NCBI GenBank assembly: GCA_905478245.1
Contig: CAJQHT010000008.1
Span: forward strand, 1 to 40,726
Reading direction: 5' to 3'
Source of the DNA: an uncultured Rickettsiales bacterium
GTDB taxonomy: Bacteria > Pseudomonadota > Alphaproteobacteria > Rickettsiales > UBA1997
DNA: 40,726 bases
Position 1 is the first letter of the stretch; each line of letters begins with the position of its first letter. This document shows positions 18,330 to 27,347 of this stretch, piece after piece. The notes below the pieces were generated by a model, which searched no databases, was not told the DNA's origin, and worked only from the letters and a program-made list of their open reading frames with translations. A program made the translations under genes and the position numbers.

Positions 18330-19559
18330 ATGTCCTTTTTATCAAAAAATTTAGCCAATATTAAGCCTTCACCTACAATTGCTGTCAGCACAAAAGCTGC
18401 AGAATTAAAAGCTCAAGGAAAAGACATTATTGGTCTTGGCATGGGAGAGCCAGATTTCGACACTCCAGATAATATTAAGGAAGCGGCAATTGCAGCAATT
18501 CATTCTGGTCAAACAAAATATACTGCTGTTGATGGTACGGCAGAATTAAAGAAAGCAATTATTGCTAAATTTTCTCGTGATAATAATTTAAATTATCAGC
18601 CAAATGAAATTACAGTTGGAACTGGTGCTAAGCAAGTGCTTTATAATGCTCTTATGGCCACTCTAAATGCGGGTGACGAAGTTATTATTCCTGCTCCTTA
18701 CTGGGTTTCTTATCCTGATATGGTGCTTTTAGCTGGAGGAACTCCTGTAGTAGTTTCTGGTTCATCCCAGAATAATTTTAAAATTACTCCTGAAGCACTT
18801 GAAGAAAAAATTACCGATAAAACTAAATGGTTAATTTTGAATTCACCAAGCAATCCTACTGGATCATGTTACACGGCATCAGAGTTAAAAGATTTAGCAA
18901 AGATTTTATTAAAATATCCAAATGTCCATATAATGTCAGATGATATTTATGAACATTTATTGTTTGATGGTTTAAAATTTTCAACAATTGCTACTATTGA
19001 ACCCTCTTTAAAAAGCAGAATCTTGATGATTAATGGAGTTTCCAAGGCTTACAGCATGACTGGCTGGAGAATTGGCTTTGCTGCTGGCGAAGCTTCTTTA
19101 ATTAAAGCTATTGCTAAAATCCAATCTCAAAGCACTTCTAGTCCTTGTTCTATCAGTCAAGCTGCTTCTATTGAGGCTTTAAGTGGTACTCAAGATTATT
19201 TAGTAAAGAATGCTGAAATTTTTCAAGAAAGAAGAGATATGGTAGTCAATATGTTAAATAATATTGAAGGGATTGAGTGCAATATTCCAAATGGTGCATT
19301 TTATGTGTTCCCATCCTGCCAAGAGCTCTTTGGTAGAAAAACAAAATCTGGTCAAATTATCAATAGCTGCACTGATTTTGCTACTTATTTATTAGAAGAG
19401 GCATTGGTTGCAGTTGTTCCTGGTATAGCTTTTGGTGCCCCTGGTTTTTTTAGGGTTTCCTATGCTGCTTCGACTGATTTCTTGTCAAATGCAATGCAAA
19501 GAATTGAGAAGGCTTGCAATGCTCTTGAGATTAATAATACACAATCTATTACAGCATAA
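18330..19559 (+). CDS. aatA: Aspartate aminotransferase (class I, alphaproteobacterial type)
   Basis: Transfers the amino group between aspartate and 2-oxoglutarate. The 409-residue protein has IGLGMGEPDFDTPDNI, YTAVDGTAELKKAI, PAPYWVSYPDMV, NSPSNPTG, SDDIYEHLLFDG and the pyridoxal-lysine motif NGVSKAYSMTGWRIGFAAG. This is the class Ib pattern common in alphaproteobacteria, where some members also accept prephenate. It is first gene of a six-gene + strand run; coaX starts on the base after its stop codon. Confidence 0.93.
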   Translation: MSFLSKNLANIKPSPTIAVSTKAAELKAQGKDIIGLGMGEPDFDTPDNIKEAAIAAIHSGQTKYTAVDGTAELKKAIIAKFSRDNNLNYQPNEITVGTGAKQVLYNALMATLNAGDEVIIPAPYWVSYPDMVLLAGGTPVVVSGSSQNNFKITPEALEEKITDKTKWLILNSPSNPTGSCYTASELKDLAKILLKYPNVHIMSDDIYEHLLFDGLKFSTIATIEPSLKSRILMINGVSKAYSMTGWRIGFAAGEASLIKAIAKIQSQSTSSPCSISQAASIEALSGTQDYLVKNAEIFQERRDMVVNMLNNIEGIECNIPNGAFYVFPSCQELFGRKTKSGQIINSCTDFATYLLEEALVAVVPGIAFGAPGFFRVSYAASTDFLSNAMQRIEKACNALEINNTQSITA

Positions 19560-20360
19560 ATGTTATTGGCAATTGACATTGGAAATACTAATATAGTTTT
19601 AGCATTATTTCAAAATGACGAAATAATACATCAATATAGAATTGATAGCGATTCCAATAAAGGTCACTCGTCATACGCAATAGATTTAGTCGAACTATTT
19701 CTAAATAGCCATATTGATTGCTTAGAAATTTCCGATATTATTGTTGCTTCTGTTGTGCCCGATCTAACAAATACCATTAGGTTGGCATTTAGAGAATTTT
19801 GCAATGCTAGATATATTAATTTAGCTCAAGAAAAAAAAGCGATGAGCATGAAGATTAATCTGGTAAAAAAAAGAGAAGTAGGTATAGATAGGCTGATAAA
19901 TTCTAAAATAGCTTATAAAAAATTTGGCGGAGATCTAATGATTATAGATTTTGGCACTGCTACAACTTTCGATGTTGTTGGTGGTGAGGGTGAATATTTA
20001 GGAGGGGTAATTTCTCCCGGTGTTAATTTATCCATTAGGGCTCTACATGAAGAAACAGCAAAATTGCCAAACATCACCCTTTCAAAGCAAGAGAACGTTA
20101 TTGGTAAAAGTACCAAAGAGGCCATGAATTCAGGAATTTATTTTGGTTATATTTCTCTGGTTGAAGGCTTAATTTTAAGAATTAAAAATGAATATAAAAA
20201 AGACATGAAAATAATATTAACAGGTGGTTTATCTTCCTTATTTGGCGGTGAGTTAGAAAATATAGATCATATTGAGCCAGATTTAACTATTGATGGAATA
20301 AAATTTATATTCGATGATTATTTTCTAAAAAATGCCGCTCAACAAAAAATGCAAGGCTAA
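19560..20360 (+). CDS. coaX: Type III pantothenate kinase
   Basis: CoaX phosphorylates pantothenate in the first step of coenzyme A synthesis, uses a monovalent cation and is not feedback-inhibited by CoA. The 266 residues show the ASKHA-fold motifs: LAIDIGNTNIVLALF at the N-terminus, GIDRLINSKIAYKKF, DFGTATTFDVV and GGVISPGVNLS. Length is normal. It abuts aatA with no gap and has rnj six bases downstream, so it relies on the upstream transcript. Confidence 0.95.
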   Translation: MLLAIDIGNTNIVLALFQNDEIIHQYRIDSDSNKGHSSYAIDLVELFLNSHIDCLEISDIIVASVVPDLTNTIRLAFREFCNARYINLAQEKKAMSMKINLVKKREVGIDRLINSKIAYKKFGGDLMIIDFGTATTFDVVGGEGEYLGGVISPGVNLSIRALHEETAKLPNITLSKQENVIGKSTKEAMNSGIYFGYISLVEGLILRIKNEYKKDMKIILTGGLSSLFGGELENIDHIEPDLTIDGIKFIFDDYFLKNAAQQKMQG

Positions 20361-20366
20361 CAAATT

Positions 20367-22097
20367 ATGAATATAAATCTTAAAGAACATAAAGAAAATC
20401 TTTTATTTACCCCACTTGGTGGTGCCAGTGAAATTGGTATGAATGTCAATCTTTACCATCTTGATGGTAAATGGCTAATGATAGATCTAGGGCTTGGTTT
20501 TGCTAGTCAAGTGCCAGGTGTTGATATGCTAGCTCCTGATATTTCCTTTATTAAAGCTCATAAGAAGAATTTAGTTGGCTTGGTTATCACTCACATTCAC
20601 GAGGATCACTTAGGGGCGGTACAGCATCTTTGGCAAGAATTAGAGATGCCAATTTATACTTCGCGACTAACAGCTAATTTCCTACGTTCTAAATTAGAGG
20701 AATATCCATTTGCACGCGATGTTAAAATTATTGAGATTGATCCTAAAAAGGAATTAGAATTAGCCCCTTTTACTCTTGAATTTATTGGTTTAACGCATTC
20801 TGTGCCAGAAATGAATGCTATCATGATTAAAACTAGGCACGGTAATGTCTTTCATAGTGGAGATTGGAAATTTGATCCAGATCCAGTAGTTGGAAAAGTA
20901 TCAGAGAAGGAAAAAATTAAAGAATATGGTGATAAAGGTGAAATAATGGCTTTAATTTGTGATTCTACCAACGCCATGAGCCCAGGAAGATCAAGGTCAG
21001 AAGGGGAATTATATGAAAGTCTCAAAGAATTAGTGGCAAAAGCAAAGCAAAGAGTTGCAGTTACTACATTTGCCTCCAATTTAGCTAGAATTCAAACAAT
21101 TAGTCAAGTCGCTAAAGATTGTGGCAGAAAAGTAGTTTTAGCTGGCTTCTCCATTAGAAGATTAATGGATGTTGGTAAAAAATCAGGCTATTTTAATGAT
21201 TTACCTGAATTTATTTCTGATAAAGAGGTTAATTTGTATAAACCAAATGAGGTCTTAATTATTTCTACCGGTTGTCAGGGTGAGCCTTTGGCTTCAACCA
21301 TGAAAATCGCCACTGATAATCATCGTTTTATTAAATTTGGCAAAGGAGATACCGTAATTTTCTCTTCTAAAATTATTCCAGGTAACGAGAAATCAATATT
21401 TAATCTTTTTAATCTTTTTGCTCGTAAGCAAGTTGAGGTAATTACTGAAAAAGATCATTTTGTTCATGTTTCCGGTCACCCTAATCAGGGTGAGCTAGAG
21501 GAAATGTATGAACTGGCTAGGCCTCAAATAGCAATCCCAGTTCATGGCGAATTTGTTCATATTAAAAGACATTGTGAAATCGCTCGAAATTCCGGGGTAA
21601 AGAAAGTCGTAGAAATTTCTAATGGCTTAGTAATAAAATTAGATAAAAATGGAGCAGAAGATGTTGGTTTCGTGCCAAGTGGCTATTTTGGAGTTGATGG
21701 TCTTCAATTAATACCAATTGATGGCGATATCATTAGATCTCGTCGCAAAATTTCTGTTGCTGGAGTTGTAACGGCTTCAATAATTATTAATAGTCAAGGT
21801 GAGCTATTGTCACATCCTGAAATATTATCTGTTGGCGCTTATGATTTTGATAAAGATAAGTTAGCATTTGAGATGCTGGAAAGAGAGGTTGTTAAAGCAA
21901 CTAGCTCTGCCGCTAAGAGTCTTGGAATTAATAAAAAGAAGGGCATTATTTTTGGAAAGAAGAAAAACAGCAAATCATTCCCAGAATCCAAGATAAAGAA
22001 TGCAATGGAGCAATCAATTCGAACAATGACAAATAGATTCTTTAAAGATATTTTTGGTAAAAGGCCAGTTTTGCAAATTATAGTACAAATTATTTAA
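20367..22097 (+). CDS. rnj: Ribonuclease J (metallo-beta-lactamase/beta-CASP nuclease)
   Basis: RNase J is an endo- and 5'-3' exoribonuclease in mRNA decay and rRNA maturation. The 576-residue protein has the zinc motif THIHEDHLGA (HxHxDH), the following LTHSVPEMN and HSGDWKFDPDPV ligands, the beta-CASP region with FASNLARIQTI, STGCQGEP, and motif C VSGHPNQGEL with PVHGEFVH. The C-terminal extension (after about residue 450) fits the family. The coaX-rnj-dxr order places RNA decay among cofactor and isoprenoid genes, a context I know from other alphaproteobacteria. Confidence 0.94.
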   Translation: MNINLKEHKENLLFTPLGGASEIGMNVNLYHLDGKWLMIDLGLGFASQVPGVDMLAPDISFIKAHKKNLVGLVITHIHEDHLGAVQHLWQELEMPIYTSRLTANFLRSKLEEYPFARDVKIIEIDPKKELELAPFTLEFIGLTHSVPEMNAIMIKTRHGNVFHSGDWKFDPDPVVGKVSEKEKIKEYGDKGEIMALICDSTNAMSPGRSRSEGELYESLKELVAKAKQRVAVTTFASNLARIQTISQVAKDCGRKVVLAGFSIRRLMDVGKKSGYFNDLPEFISDKEVNLYKPNEVLIISTGCQGEPLASTMKIATDNHRFIKFGKGDTVIFSSKIIPGNEKSIFNLFNLFARKQVEVITEKDHFVHVSGHPNQGELEEMYELARPQIAIPVHGEFVHIKRHCEIARNSGVKKVVEISNGLVIKLDKNGAEDVGFVPSGYFGVDGLQLIPIDGDIIRSRRKISVAGVVTASIIINSQGELLSHPEILSVGAYDFDKDKLAFEMLEREVVKATSSAAKSLGINKKKGIIFGKKKNSKSFPESKIKNAMEQSIRTMTNRFFKDIFGKRPVLQIIVQII

Positions 22098-22113
22098 ATT
22101 TATTTTGAATAAA

Positions 22114-23292
22114 ATGAAAAAGAAGATAGCAATCTTTGGTTCAACGGGTAGCATTGGCAAAAATACATTAAATGTTATTGCAAATAATCCAGATTCCTAT
22201 GAAGTCACTGCTCTTATTGCTAACAATAATGCTAAAACCTTAATAGAGCAAGCCAAATCAACTAAACCTAAATTTGCCGTTATTGCCAATTCTGCACTCT
22301 ATGATGAGGTTACTGATGGTTTAAAAGAATTTCCACAAATTAAAATATTATCCGGAATCGAATCAGTTAATGAAATAGCAAAAATCAAATGCGATTTATT
22401 CATTTCTGCCATTGTGGGAATGCAGGCTTTAGAGCCAACAATAAACGCTATTAGGGCTGGATCTAATATTGGCTTAGCCAATAAAGAGTGCTTAGTGGCG
22501 GCTGGAGATGTCATGCTAAAAGAAGCGGCAGAAAATAATGTTAAATTAATCCCGATTGATTCAGAGCATAATGCAATTTTTCAGATATTTGAGCATAAAA
22601 ATATTGCCAATATTAATGACATAACCTTAACCGCATCTGGAGGGCCGTTCTTTCGCTTAAAGCCAGAAGAAATGCATAATATTACCAAAGAGCAGGCCAT
22701 AAAACATCCTAAATGGTCAATGGGAGCAAAAATCTCAGTTGATAGCGCTACTATGATGAATAAAGCTTTGGAAATTATAGAGGCTTACCGTTTATTTCCT
22801 GTTTCTTTTGAAAAAATTAAAGTAGTTATTCATCCTGAGTCAATAATTCACGGCTTGGTTAATTATAATGATGGTTCAACTTTGGCAATGATGAGTTTGC
22901 CTGATATGCAGGTGCCAATCTCTTACGCTATTGGCTACCCTAAAAGAATTAAAATCAAACATAAGAATTTAGATTTAGCTAAAATTGGTACTTTAAATTT
23001 TTATGAAGCTGATGAAAATAAATTTCCCTCTTTAAAATTAGCTAGAGATGTTTTAGAAATTGGAAAAAATGCTCCATGTATCTTAAATGCAGCGAATGAA
23101 GTTGCTGTATCAAGATTCTTAAAGGATGAAATAGCATTTACGGACATTGTTAAAATAAATATAGAAGTTTTAAAAACAATGAATTACAATAATATTAATT
23201 CTCTGGAAGATGTATTATTGTTTGATAAAGAAGCTAGATCAATAGCTCATAATTTACTTAAAGGAAATAATGGAATTACTATCTCTAATTAG
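22114..23292 (+). CDS. dxr: 1-deoxy-D-xylulose 5-phosphate reductoisomerase
   Basis: Dxr (IspC) makes 2-C-methyl-D-erythritol 4-phosphate, the committed step of the MEP isoprenoid pathway, using NADPH. The residues FGSTGSIGKNTL bind the cofactor, and PIDSEHNAIFQ, TASGGPF, HPKWSMGAKISVDSATMMNKALE and HPESIIHG form the active site. I prefer the ATG at 22114 (MKKKIAIFGSTGS, 392 residues) over the TTG at 22105 in the same frame. Its last 23 bases overlap the rseP start. Confidence 0.97.
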   Translation: MKKKIAIFGSTGSIGKNTLNVIANNPDSYEVTALIANNNAKTLIEQAKSTKPKFAVIANSALYDEVTDGLKEFPQIKILSGIESVNEIAKIKCDLFISAIVGMQALEPTINAIRAGSNIGLANKECLVAAGDVMLKEAAENNVKLIPIDSEHNAIFQIFEHKNIANINDITLTASGGPFFRLKPEEMHNITKEQAIKHPKWSMGAKISVDSATMMNKALEIIEAYRLFPVSFEKIKVVIHPESIIHGLVNYNDGSTLAMMSLPDMQVPISYAIGYPKRIKIKHKNLDLAKIGTLNFYEADENKFPSLKLARDVLEIGKNAPCILNAANEVAVSRFLKDEIAFTDIVKINIEVLKTMNYNNINSLEDVLLFDKEARSIAHNLLKGNNGITISN

Positions 23293-24379
23293 TCACAATT
23301 TAATATCTTTTATCGTAATTCTCTCGGTAATTGTTTTTATTCATGAATTTGGACATTATTTTGTAGCACGAAAATGTGGTGTTAAAATTGATGAATTTGC
23401 TATTGGCTTTGGCAAAGAGCTCATTGGTTTTAATGATAAAAATGGTACCAGGTGGAAATTTTGTCTATTGCCATTTGGTGGTTATGTTAAAATGTTTGGT
23501 GATCGAAATCCGGCATCGATAGTTGATAAAGACAAGATTAAGAAAATGACCGCCGCAGAAAAAAAAGTTTCCTTCTATTATCAAAATGTCTATAAGAGAA
23601 TGGCTATTGTTTTAGCAGGACCTATGGCAAATTTTATTTTAGCTGTTCTGCTTTTAACAATTATTTTCCGTGTGCAGGGTATGACTGTGGTTTTACCAAT
23701 AGTTGATGATTTAGTTGAAACTGGTGCCGCTAAAGAAGCTGGACTTAAGATTGGTGATAAAATCACTAAAATAAATAATAAGAAAATTAAGAATTTCTCT
23801 GAATTGCAGCAAATAGTATCAATTTCTGCCGATGAAGAGTTAGAGATTTTTATTCAAAGAAATAATAAAGAATTATCTTTTAATGTTACGCCAAAATCAT
23901 TAACTTCTAAAGATTTCTTTGGCAATGAAGTTAAGATTGGCATGATTGGAGTTCAGTCTGGGCAATATGAATATACTAAGCTTGGAACATTTGATTCATT
24001 TACTAGGGCCAATATTGAAACTTATAATATTTCTACTGCAGTTTTGGGGGCTTTACGTGATCTGATAATTGGAAAAAGAAGTATCAAGGAGCTTGGCGGT
24101 CCTGTTAAAATAGCCCAATATTCAGGAAAATCAGTTTCAATGGGGATTATGGTGGTTATATGGTTCATAGCTATGATTTCCATTAATTTAGGAGTTCTTA
24201 ATCTACTTCCCTTACCGATCTTAGATGGAGGGCATTTTTTATATTATGTAATTGAAGCCATGAAAGGTAAGCCTTTATCAGAGAAATCACAGCAGCTTGG
24301 CTTTCAATTTGGCTTTGCTATTGTTTTAACCTTAATGCTTTTTACCACCTATAATGATATTATGGGTCTTTTTAACTAA
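23270..24379 (+). CDS. rseP: Site-2 membrane protease RseP
   Basis: A zinc intramembrane protease that cleaves anti-sigma factors and leftover signal peptides in the inner membrane. The 369 residues have the HExxH motif HEFGH at 25-29 within the first membrane segment, a second hydrophobic span near 112-133 (AGPMANFILAVLLLTIIF), one PDZ domain (about 140-210, ETGAAKEAGLKIGDKITKIN), and the C-terminal LPLPILDGGHFLYY with the third metal ligand. E. coli RseP has two PDZ domains; only one is evident here. It overlaps dxr by 23 bases; bamA, often next, is replaced by gapR. Confidence 0.95.
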   Translation: MELLSLISHNLISFIVILSVIVFIHEFGHYFVARKCGVKIDEFAIGFGKELIGFNDKNGTRWKFCLLPFGGYVKMFGDRNPASIVDKDKIKKMTAAEKKVSFYYQNVYKRMAIVLAGPMANFILAVLLLTIIFRVQGMTVVLPIVDDLVETGAAKEAGLKIGDKITKINNKKIKNFSELQQIVSISADEELEIFIQRNNKELSFNVTPKSLTSKDFFGNEVKIGMIGVQSGQYEYTKLGTFDSFTRANIETYNISTAVLGALRDLIIGKRSIKELGGPVKIAQYSGKSVSMGIMVVIWFIAMISINLGVLNLLPLPILDGGHFLYYVIEAMKGKPLSEKSQQLGFQFGFAIVLTLMLFTTYNDIMGLFN

Positions 24380-24396
24380 TTATATTAAAAATTACT

Positions 24397-24687
24397 ATGA
24401 CTGACATTGTAAATCAAGAAACCGCAGATCAATTAAAAAGATACATTTCTTCCATTGAGAATTATGAAGCAGAAAAGAAAGAAATTTCAGAAAGACTTAA
24501 AGAAGTTTATGATGAAGCAAAATCTGCTGGATTCGACCTAAAAACTATTCGCCAAATTGTTAAGATTAGAAAATCAGATCAAGATACATTAGAAGAGCAA
24601 GAATATTTACTAGAAACCTATAAAGAAGCTCTAGGTATGGTTTCTAAAGAGCCAGAAACCCTAATTGAAGAATTAGCTCAAGGTTAA
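24397..24687 (+). CDS. gapR: GapR-family (DUF2312/UPF0335) nucleoid-associated protein
   Basis: GapR binds overtwisted DNA ahead of replication forks and transcription and stimulates type II topoisomerases in Caulobacter. The 96-residue protein is a helical coiled coil containing QLKRYISSIENYEAEKKEI, LKEVYDEAKSAGFDLKTIRQIVKIRK and EEQEYLLETYKEALGM, the defining pattern of the family. It is almost confined to Alphaproteobacteria. It is last gene of the aatA operon. The hairpin region on its 3' side doubles as the small RNA on the opposite strand, whose 3' end lies 20 bases past the gapR stop. Confidence 0.92.
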   Translation: MTDIVNQETADQLKRYISSIENYEAEKKEISERLKEVYDEAKSAGFDLKTIRQIVKIRKSDQDTLEEQEYLLETYKEALGMVSKEPETLIEELAQG

Positions 24688-24707
24688 TTTATATTTTTAG
24701 GATTTTT

Positions 24708-24772
24708 AAAAAAAAGATAGCAGGGGGTGAGCAATGTCAAAAAGGAGTGGTTTAATCATCGCGCCCCCCACT
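24708..24772 (-). ncRNA. Probable new small RNA, about 65 nt, with anti-Shine-Dalgarno loop
   Basis: A strong promoter (24807-24779, minus strand) points into a GC-rich island that holds no reading frame. The predicted RNA starts near 24772 and ends in eight U (24715-24708). It folds into one long hairpin: GGGGG pairs with CCCCC, an internal loop follows, GCGAUG pairs with CAUUGC (one G-U), and the apical loop of about 20 bases contains CACUCCUUUUU, complementary to AAAAAGGAG-type ribosome-binding sites. UAG and CUA may extend the base of the stem. It lacks the conserved apical sequence of 4.5S SRP RNA and does not resemble tmRNA, RNase P or 6S RNA. It is convergent with gapR, so antisense action at the gapR 3' end is also possible. 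Confidence 0.6.
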
Positions 24773-24778
24773 AATACA

Positions 24779-24807
24779 AGTATAACATATTTTTAAGTCC
24801 ATGTCAA
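24779..24807 (-). promoter_or_regulatory. Near-consensus promoter for the small RNA
   Basis: Minus strand TTGACA (24807-24802), a 17-base spacer and TATACT (24784-24779), with TGt just before the -10 (extended -10). Repeat copy C begins directly upstream of the -35. Confidence 0.7.
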
Positions 24808-24810
24808 GCT

Positions 24811-24917
24811 TTTGGTATTATACCAAATCCCATCTTTAAAATGGTTATAAATAATCTAACTTCATATTTTTTGCTAAAAATCTATAAAAAGCCTCGTAAA
24901 ATATGAGCATATTATAG
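24811..24917. repeat. Copy C of the dispersed palindromic repeat
   Basis: Begins with the palindromic end TTTGGTATTATACCAAA, followed by TCCCATCTTTAAAATGG and one arm reading AATAATCTAACTTCATATTTTTT. The rest of the gap to 25102 is AT-rich, holds a degenerate TTTAATGAATGAT motif near 25037-25050 that may be a decayed second arm, and has no gene I can support. Confidence 0.7.
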
Positions 24918-25102
24918 TTCTAAATTTCACAATTTTTTGTCACAATATGGGTATATTACAACAAAAAACTATAAAATTTTTCTCAAAATAAAACTACTTT
25001 AATCATATAAAGGTCTTTTAACGTTAAGTTCTCTTTTTTAATGAATGATGTAGTAATGCTAAAATCCATTTATAAATTATAATAATTAAATAGATTTATC
25101 TT

Positions 25103-27304
25103 TTATCTTTTTTGCTCTGAGCTATCAGATTGCTTAGAAGGCTTATCTGATCCTACTTCTACTGAATGTGGTGATGATTTAGGTTTTTGATTCCATCTTT
25201 CTTCTATTACTTTAGCTACTTTTTCGCTGTTTGCATAATCTAGCAGTGTCTTTTTGGTTTCTGGGTCATTAATATTTGCAGATTCAATATAATTTATTAG
25301 TACTGCTACTGCATTAGATTTATAAAGCAATGCAGATTGAGCAACTAATACAGGAATAAATAAATCAATTGATTCAGTGTTTCCTTTATCATAAAGTATT
25401 TTAAGTAAATTATTCTCTTCAGAATTTTCTATAGTAAATAGATTAATAGGATAATTTGGATTACTGGATATCTCTTCCATGATTTGATTAAATTTTCTTT
25501 TATCTTTGGATGCATATTCAGCTAAAAATTCTGGATCAACTTCTAAGTATTCTACGTTTTTTTCTTCGTGTTTAATCTGAGCTCTAAGATTTATTATATT
25601 ATCTTTTATTTGTTGCCTAATTCTATCATTTTCTTCTATTTCTTCTATTTTCAGTAATGATTCTTCTAATACTTTTTTCACCGCCCTGATTGCTCCTGTG
25701 GTAAGACGTGCATTATGTACACCTATTTTATCAATTCTGTCAATTTCACTAAATAAATCATCAATATTTTGATATGGAAGTAAAAAATATTTTTCTATAA
25801 TAGGTTCTCTAAGATTATTTTTTATAAAATCCCTTTCTTGTGGAGGGCTATTCAAATAGCTTATTATAATATTGGCAAAGATTGTATTTGCCTCATCGAT
25901 TCCTCCTTTCATTAATAAGATATCGGATAAAGATTGATCATTGAGGAATGGGTCAATGGTTTTTAATAGCAATGCAATTTGTTCTTTGAGATCAATTTTT
26001 TTTACATTTTTGTTCACAGGTTTTTTTGGATCAGTTTTTTCTTCAAGAGTTTTAATTCTTGATTGTATTTCTTGTAATGCTTTTTCAGCTCCAGCTACTG
26101 TTATAAATCTTTCTTTAATATTGATCAGTTCTTCATATTGCTTTAATCTAATTTTTAAGTTACTTAATTCTTGAATATTTTTATCAAATATTTTTATTGC
26201 GCCAGTAATTGCATTTATCTTTTTTATATAAGGATCTAGATCGGAAAGCCCTTTTCTTAAAAAAGGAATTTTCTCTTCTAAGTCAATGCCAAAGTTACCA
26301 TTTTTTAATAAACTACCAAGTGCCTCACCTTCACTTTTTTCAGCTTCTTGTTGTAAAATATTCATTCTATTTCTATTTAGATGTAGTAAATTAGTAATAT
26401 GTTCTTTTTCTTCGCCTGCTATATCTGGCCTTGAATTAATTATTTTTTTCAAATAATTTCTTTTTTCTGATAATTGTTGTTTTAGAGATTCTCTTGGAAA
26501 AGTTGCATTTTCTGATTCCAGCGAACTGACTCTATTTTTAATTTCTTGGATTCTAGATTGAAGAGTATCATTATTTGGGTTATGATAATATTGAAGATCT
26601 CTCTCATTTTTACTAAATGTTTCTTCAAGGCGCTCAAGTCTTTCTTCCTGGTTATCACCAAGCTGATTGTTATAGTAAGTGATTTTTTGTTCACATAAAG
26701 CAATTTTTTTTCTAAGCTCAATACTTTTTTCTTGATATGATGTAGTAACTTTTTCGCATTCCTGTATCTTGAGCCTTATACTCAGCATCTCTGATTCTTC
26801 TTCTAATTGAAGCAGTCTTGAATTAAGTTCAGTACTTGCCATTAAAAGTCGCTTTATTCGATCTTGGCATTCAAAATATTCATCACGAGATTGACGGGAT
26901 AGTATATTATATTGGCGTATTTTCTTTCTTTTTTGATATATTTCATTTATTTCCTCTTTTATATCCTCATTGTTAGATTTTAAATAATTGGGATGATTAA
27001 GAAATCCTTTTATTCTTCCGGTCCTTCTTCTTAAGAGATCTAATTCATGAAATTTTTCTTCTGGCTCTGATACACTTATGTCCACCTCATCTCTTGAATC
27101 TGGAATCTCAGTCTTAAAATTTACTCCTTCTTCTGATTCCGATGAGCTGTTTATGTCCGCCTCATCTCCTGAGTCTAGAATCTCAGACTCAAAATTTATT
27201 TCTTCTGTTGTTTCGCTTAATTCATTAGCTGTAATTTCATCTAAAGCTGTAGAGCTTTCTGGTTTATTTCCCTTATTATCTTTGGACATTTTTATGAATA
27301 TCAT
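25103..27304 (-). CDS. Unknown large coiled-coil protein with acidic N-terminal duplication
   Basis: I do not recognise this 733-residue protein. Residues 1-85 are acidic and low-complexity with a 25-residue duplication (INFESEILDSGDEADI followed by VNFKTEIPDSRDEVDI). Residues about 90-440 are heptad-rich coiled coil with many E, K, L and R. Residues about 440-600 look helical. Near the end, EENNLLKILYDKGNTESIDLFI and TKKTLLDYANSEKVAKVIEE look like degenerate ankyrin repeats. There is no signal peptide or membrane segment. ATG codons at 27304 and 27289 are both possible; neither has a Shine-Dalgarno. Its own perfect consensus promoter lies upstream. The composition is like that of secreted effectors or cytoskeletal scaffolds in intracellular bacteria, but no function can be named. 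Confidence 0.75.
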   Translation of the reverse strand: MIFIKMSKDNKGNKPESSTALDEITANELSETTEEINFESEILDSGDEADINSSSESEEGVNFKTEIPDSRDEVDISVSEPEEKFHELDLLRRRTGRIKGFLNHPNYLKSNNEDIKEEINEIYQKRKKIRQYNILSRQSRDEYFECQDRIKRLLMASTELNSRLLQLEEESEMLSIRLKIQECEKVTTSYQEKSIELRKKIALCEQKITYYNNQLGDNQEERLERLEETFSKNERDLQYYHNPNNDTLQSRIQEIKNRVSSLESENATFPRESLKQQLSEKRNYLKKIINSRPDIAGEEKEHITNLLHLNRNRMNILQQEAEKSEGEALGSLLKNGNFGIDLEEKIPFLRKGLSDLDPYIKKINAITGAIKIFDKNIQELSNLKIRLKQYEELINIKERFITVAGAEKALQEIQSRIKTLEEKTDPKKPVNKNVKKIDLKEQIALLLKTIDPFLNDQSLSDILLMKGGIDEANTIFANIIISYLNSPPQERDFIKNNLREPIIEKYFLLPYQNIDDLFSEIDRIDKIGVHNARLTTGAIRAVKKVLEESLLKIEEIEENDRIRQQIKDNIINLRAQIKHEEKNVEYLEVDPEFLAEYASKDKRKFNQIMEEISSNPNYPINLFTIENSEENNLLKILYDKGNTESIDLFIPVLVAQSALLYKSNAVAVLINYIESANINDPETKKTLLDYANSEKVAKVIEERWNQKPKSSPHSVEVGSDKPSKQSDSSEQKR

Positions 27305-27305
27305 T

Positions 27306-27344
27306 TATTATTTTAACCCATTTTAAAGATGGGTTTTGTATAAT
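27306..27344. repeat. Terminal fragment of the dispersed repeat in the leader of the coiled-coil gene
   Basis: On the minus strand this reads AACCCAT-loop-ATGGGTT, a 7-bp stem closed by CTTTAAA, the usual end hairpin of the repeat family. It lies between the predicted transcription start (about 27341) and the ATG, so it would be part of the 5' leader. Confidence 0.65.
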
Positions 27345-27347
27345 GCA

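Noticed and set aside
24718-24780. Possible 4.5S SRP RNA, tmRNA or tRNA in the GC-rich island
   Set aside because: The conserved SRP apical sequence is absent, there is no CCA-type acceptor or T-arm, and no tmRNA tag frame; it is reported as an unknown small RNA instead.
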